Part shown: piece after piece, positions 23,422-26,631 of the stretch | Position numbering within the stretch: position 1 is the stretch's first letter | Layout: each line of letters starts with the position of its first letter | DNA from: Planctomycetota bacterium | Lineage (GTDB): Bacteria; Planctomycetota; PUPC01; JACPCR01 | Direction: 5' to 3' | Length of the DNA: 26,631 nucleotides | NCBI GenBank assembly: GCA_030740295.1 | Contig: JASLXP010000137.1 | Span: 1 to 26,631 of the forward strand | Notes under the pieces: model-generated | Seen by the model: only the letters and a program-made list of their open reading frames with translations | Database searches by the model: none | Told to the model about the DNA's origin: nothing | Translations under genes and position numbers: made by a program

Positions 23422-23877
23422 TCAGGATGGCTGCCCGCCGGGCTCCGGCTCTGGGAAATCGGCGCCATATTTCTCTATCCATTCTGCCGCGGCCTGTTCG
23501 GATGTGAGTTTTCTGCCCTGGGTCTCGAGCATTTCATTCTTGTAGTGCTCGATGAAACATATCTGTTCCACCATTCGGACTCGGAACAGGTCTTTAGCCC
23601 CCATAAACTGAATTCCCACCTCGTAATCCTCTTCTCTCCTCCTGCACCAGGCCACCTTTCCGGCTGTCTCAAATGGCGGCGAGACGACAGGCATTTTCAC
23701 CAGCACTTTCGAACCGACTTCGACTGCATTATCGGTCATGAAGCACAGGCCCCCAAGGCTGACGTTTTTCAGTTCATTTTCCCCATCTGTACTACCTTCG
23801 ACCGTCAGGTGAATGGGTATGTCGGCTGGATGCCTGATGTACGTCCTGGTCTTTCGAGGAGGGGCGGGCGAATTCAT
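23422..23877 (-). CDS. PilZ-domain c-di-GMP-binding protein
   Basis: This 151-residue minus-strand protein starts at ATG 23877, with GAGG eight bases upstream. Both PilZ ligand motifs are present: R11-x-x-x-R15 in RTYIRHP and N38-x-S40-x-x-G43 in NVSLGG. Typical barrel strands follow (GKVAWCRRREEDYEVGIQF). It should therefore bind cyclic di-GMP in the cytoplasm. After the barrel (about residue 100) there is a helical extension of some 45 residues (ICFIEHYKNEMLETQG onward) with an acidic, proline-containing tail. No output domain is attached, so it probably acts by binding a partner that the window does not identify. It lies downstream of the epimerase gene on the same strand, 199 bases away, so it may have its own promoter. 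Confidence 0.9.
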   Translation of the reverse strand: MNSPAPPRKTRTYIRHPADIPIHLTVEGSTDGENELKNVSLGGLCFMTDNAVEVGSKVLVKMPVVSPPFETAGKVAWCRRREEDYEVGIQFMGAKDLFRVRMVEQICFIEHYKNEMLETQGRKLTSEQAAAEWIEKYGADFPEPEPGGQPS

Positions 23878-24076
23878 ACCAGTTACCTCGCAGGGCTTTC
23901 TTGTCAGAGGCAGAGAATACCTGATTCAACCAAGTTCAAATCAATTCTCACGTTAAGCTCTGGTTATTCCGGGTGGGATCAGTTTGGCACGATCAACCGC
24001 GTTGTTCCTGGCGAACGAAAAATCGCCTTGAAGAGACTTCGTCAAATGGGGCTGCGAATTTGCTGATCGCACTGTC

Positions 24077-24979
24077 TCATGCTCTTCCCAGCAAGTGCCG
24101 CAAAGCATCTTCTAGATCAGGGAAGCGGAAGTCGAAATCAGTCTCTTTTAATCGGGCCGGTTCCACCTTTGTGCTTAAGAGCAACAGCTCGTCCGCCTTC
24201 TCTCCGAATGCCAATCTTGCAGCGAATGCGGGCATGGGAAGGATAGTGGGGCGGGAAAGAACTTTGCCGAGTGTCTTGGTGTAGTCCCTGTTTGTTACCG
24301 GATTGGGGGAGACGATGTTCACGGGGCCTTCAATGTTCTCGTTCATCAGAAGGTGATGAATTGCACCGACCGCGTCATCGATGGAAATCCAGCTCATGTA
24401 TTGGCGCCCGCTGCCAATCACGCCGCCAAGGCACATCTTGAACGGTAAGAGCATCTTCGATAACGCACCACCGGCTGGGCTCAGAACGACCCCGAAGCGA
24501 AGGAACGCAGTTCTGATTCCTTTCTCTTGAGCGGGCCTGGTGGCAGCTTCCCATTCGGCACAGACATCTGGCAGAAGGCCTGAGCCGCGCTGGCAGGATT
24601 CGTCTACCGATTCGTCACCTCGATCACCGTAGAAACCGACAGCCGATGAATTGAGCAAAACCTTCGGCGGGTCGTTCAGGCCAGCGAGAGTCTCTGCCAG
24701 CAGTTCCGTCGTGCGGATTCGACTGTCCCGAAGTCTCTCTTTCTTAGCCGCTGTCCACCTGCCGCCACTGACGTTTTCGCCAGAGAGATTGATCACGGCG
24801 TCCACGCCCTGAAACAGATCAGGCGAGAGCTCACCTTCTGCCGGGTTCCAATAGGCAGACGATTCCCCCAACATCGATCTTGAGCGAACGAGCCGTACCA
24901 CTTCGTGCCCGCCGGTTTTCAGGAACGGAGTGAGCTCAGAGCCTATGTCTCCGGATGAACCAGTGATGGCAACTTTCAT
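24077..24979 (-). CDS. TIGR01777-type NAD(P)-dependent epimerase-like protein
   Basis: The frame opens at 25147, but ATG 24979 is chosen: the minus strand reads GGAGG about ten bases upstream, and the Rossmann motif starts right after it. The result is 300 residues, the usual length for this family. MKVAITGSSGDIG supplies the GxxGxxG nucleotide-binding motif (G7, G10, G13). VDAVINLSGENVSGGRW and VLLNSSAVGFYGDRG are family hallmarks, as are FLRFGVVLSPAGGALSKMLL and MSWISIDDAVGAIHHLL. The protein belongs to the extended short-chain dehydrogenase/epimerase superfamily (YfcH-like); the reaction in this subfamily is not established. It is likely cytoplasmic. Its upstream region is shared with the divergent metalloprotease gene. 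Confidence 0.92.
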   Translation of the reverse strand: MKVAITGSSGDIGSELTPFLKTGGHEVVRLVRSRSMLGESSAYWNPAEGELSPDLFQGVDAVINLSGENVSGGRWTAAKKERLRDSRIRTTELLAETLAGLNDPPKVLLNSSAVGFYGDRGDESVDESCQRGSGLLPDVCAEWEAATRPAQEKGIRTAFLRFGVVLSPAGGALSKMLLPFKMCLGGVIGSGRQYMSWISIDDAVGAIHHLLMNENIEGPVNIVSPNPVTNRDYTKTLGKVLSRPTILPMPAFAARLAFGEKADELLLLSTKVEPARLKETDFDFRFPDLEDALRHLLGRA

Positions 24980-25308
24980 CTTCGAGCATCCTCCGTACTT
25001 CCGGTGAGTGTCGATATCATTGGCGGCGATTCGATGACGGCACCTGAAAAGAGTTTCCAACTTCCGTTGGATGTAGCGCCCGGGGACAACGTCGGCAAGT
25101 AGCTGCCCGGAAATCTGACTTCGATGGAGCCGAGCAGACGACAGCATGGTTCAGAACGTCGGAAGAGACTTTACGAATTCGGTACGGCTAACGTAGGATG
25201 GGCGTCCTCGCCCGTGTGGGGCAGTTCGACAGGAGTCGGCCGAGGAAGGCCATCCTGCGATTACGGCGTTCCGCATCCGATGCTACTACTTCAGGATCAG
25301 GTCTCATC
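24980..25308. other. 329-base divergent intergenic region
   Basis: This gap separates the divergent epimerase and metalloprotease genes and should contain both promoters. It holds a large imperfect palindrome (25192-25259) and a small perfect hairpin, TCCAAC-TTCC-GTTGGA, at 25056-25071. I see no third gene. Frames that extend the epimerase or the protease into this region lack protein character. Confidence 0.55.
25192..25259. repeat. REP-like imperfect palindrome
   Basis: The arms at 25192-25213 and 25238-25259 are 22 bases each and match as inverted repeats at 18 of 22 positions by hand alignment, around a 24-base loop. The left arm begins CGTAGGATGG and the right arm ends CCATCCTGCG. Size and shape fit a REP/REPIN-type or other palindromic intergenic element. 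Only one copy was noticed in this window. It could also act as a transcript hairpin or protein-binding site. Confidence 0.5.
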
Positions 25309-26631
25309 TTGCCACGATTCAATGCTCTCATTTCTATTTTTCTCGTATACGGCCCAGGCCCCCTCCAGGCAGAGCCCGATCCGCACCTGCATCTGCATGT
25401 GGTTTATTACTGCCCGCATGGTCTGGAACCGGCGAAAGATTTTCAGGGCAGGCTCGACCGCATTATGACTGACATCCAGGCCTTCTATCGGGAAGAGATG
25501 CGGAAGAATGGTTACGGACCTGTCACTTTTCCGTTGATGCGGGATGCAGAAGGGAAGCTGAAGATTCACATCATCAACGCGGATGAGCCCCTTAATCCTC
25601 AGGTCATTGTCAATGTGCAGCAGGTTACTCAGAAGTACATCCGTCCGGCGTTTAAGAAGCGGCAGATGGATGCAGACAAAACCTGGCTCATTGTCTTTCA
25701 GAATGTGTATCACAAAGAGAATGGTGTCTGGAGATTCAACGCTTCCTTCACCGGCTTCGGCAATCAACGGAATGGCCGTGCCTGGATAGTAGATCATGTG
25801 GGGCTCGACATTCCAAACCTGGAGAAGAAAACTCCTGAGCTCAATGATCGGGATCGCAAAACCACCCTCGGAAACTTTAATGTGTACATGATAGGCGGAA
25901 TCGCTCATGAGCTGGGGCATTCCTTCGGGCTGCCGCACAACGCGGACATTGATAAGGCCAGGAACGGGAATGCGCTTATGGGTTACGGCAATTACACGTA
26001 TCGGCAGAAGAGGTATGACCCGACCCGAAAGAGCGCGTATCTCTCGGCAGCGCACGCGCTCGCCCTTTCCGTTCATCCGCTGTTCACGCGCACGCTTGAG
26101 GATGTGGATGCACCGGTCACCTATCAACTGAGGAATCTGGAATTCCAGCACGACCGCGGAGATCTGCTGATAGTCGGCCAGGTCAGAGGTTCACCGAAGA
26201 TCTATGGAGTCATCGGTTACAACGACAAACTTCCCGCGGGCACCAATCGTGATTACGACGCGACCAGTTGGGCCGCACGCGTCAGCGAGGATGGCCACTT
26301 TTCGCTCAGAGTTGGCCGCCTGGCCGAGGGCGACTTCCAGCTTCGTCTGCGGTTCTGTCATGCGAACAGCGCCCGGTCGGTGATTGCCCTTAACTACAAA
26401 ACCAATTCGCTGCGAGTGCCTGACATCGATGTCCTGCAGCGGAATGTCACCTTGATGGAAGTAAGGAAAGCATTCGCCGGCAAGAATGCACAGAAGCTCA
26501 AACGCTGGCGGAAAAAACTTGCAGGCAAGCGGGACGACTTTCTGAAGCGTGCGGATCATTATCAGCAGAGGATGGACGCCTGGGAGAAACTTACAAATCC
26601 GGGCCAAGTCGCCGAAGCCACAGAGTCGATC
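25309..26631 (+). CDS. Secreted metzincin-type zinc metalloprotease (3' end missing)
   Basis: The frame is open from about 25192 to the window end, 441 codons from the proposed start, with no stop reached. TTG 25309 is chosen because it opens a convincing signal peptide (PRFNALISIFLVYGPGPLQAE) and has AGG seven bases upstream. ATG 25198 lies inside the palindromic repeat and is unlikely. Residues about 25-190 contain HLHVVYYCPHG and IMTDIQAFYREEMRKNGYGP. The catalytic motif AHELGHSFGLPHN matches HExxHxxGxxH (H200, E201, H204, G207, H210). Methionine 224 in NALMGYGN is a candidate Met-turn. These are metzincin hallmarks, with three histidines binding zinc and the glutamate as base. Later residues are beta-rich ('IYGVIGYNDKLPAG'), then charged and helical, possibly coiled coil. 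The substrate is unknown and the family within the metzincins is not assigned. Confidence 0.75.
   Translation, partial: MPRFNALISIFLVYGPGPLQAEPDPHLHLHVVYYCPHGLEPAKDFQGRLDRIMTDIQAFYREEMRKNGYGPVTFPLMRDAEGKLKIHIINADEPLNPQVIVNVQQVTQKYIRPAFKKRQMDADKTWLIVFQNVYHKENGVWRFNASFTGFGNQRNGRAWIVDHVGLDIPNLEKKTPELNDRDRKTTLGNFNVYMIGGIAHELGHSFGLPHNADIDKARNGNALMGYGNYTYRQKRYDPTRKSAYLSAAHALALSVHPLFTRTLEDVDAPVTYQLRNLEFQHDRGDLLIVGQVRGSPKIYGVIGYNDKLPAGTNRDYDATSWAARVSEDGHFSLRVGRLAEGDFQLRLRFCHANSARSVIALNYKTNSLRVPDIDVLQRNVTLMEVRKAFAGKNAQKLKRWRKKLAGKRDDFLKRADHYQQRMDAWEKLTNPGQVAEATESI

Noticed and set aside
23421..23470. Terminator between the convergent heme and PilZ genes
   Set aside because: Only a small GCCC-GCC-GGGC hairpin is present within the PilZ coding end, with no T-run on either strand.
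24980..25147. N-terminal extension of the epimerase-like gene
   Set aside because: The family starts directly with the GxxGxxG motif, and GGAGG precedes ATG 24979. The extension has no conserved character.
25198..25308. ATG 25198 as start of the metalloprotease
   Set aside because: It falls inside the palindromic repeat, and the extra 37 residues are arginine-rich and would bury the signal peptide. TTG 25309 gives a sensible leader.
25297..26151. Minus-strand open frame of 284 codons opposite the metalloprotease
   Set aside because: The plus strand encodes HExxHxxGxxH and a signal peptide. The minus product has no motif and is an antisense shadow.

Overview
The window looks like chromosomal DNA from a bacterium of the Planctomycetota/Verrucomicrobiota/Lentisphaerota (PVC) type or a relative such as Hydrogenedentota. 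The best taxonomic clue is at 19680-23420. It holds a PVC-type 'membrane-bound dehydrogenase' beta-propeller followed by a CxxCH heme protein, a protein class largely confined to these phyla. The long secreted multi-domain carbohydrate-active proteins, heparinase-like proteins, the YfhO-type membrane protein and a long palindromic intergenic repeat fit that picture. No rRNA, tRNA, CRISPR array, phage gene or transposase was seen.

Layout. A divergent gene start lies at the left edge (1-23, minus strand). Genes at 268-2628, 2646-4670 and 4684-6672 form a tight plus-strand block of three secreted proteins: a TIM-barrel glycosidase-like enzyme, a mutarotase-like/GATase-like protein and a CBM-like/GATase-like protein. 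A 567-base non-coding gap follows. Next come a frameshifted heparinase II/III-like gene (7240-9440) and a GH42-like glycosidase (9543-11516). A PHP-domain phosphoesterase lies on the minus strand (11610-12479). It is divergent from a 1528-residue secreted lyase-like protein (12680-17266), which combines beta-sandwich, helical-toroid, heparinase-like and GATase-like regions.

A YfhO-family membrane protein (17304-19601, minus) is divergent from the propeller/LamG protein (19680-22136), which is followed 21 bases later by the HEAT/cytochrome protein (22158-23420). The right end has a PilZ protein (23422-23877, minus), a TIGR01777-type NAD(P)-binding epimerase (24077-24979, minus), a REP-like palindrome (25192-25259), and a secreted metzincin-type metalloprotease cut off by the window end (25309-26631).

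Working model (inference): 268-17266 is a polysaccharide-degradation region without SusC/SusD, sulfatases or a recognisable regulator. Secreted hydrolase- and lyase-like proteins would act outside or in the periplasm. The heparinase-like protein without a visible signal peptide may act on oligosaccharides in the cytoplasm. The notable recurring element is a degenerate class-I-glutamine-amidotransferase-like module in four proteins of the region. The propeller/cytochrome pair could oxidise sugars or alcohols, but its substrate cannot be read from sequence.
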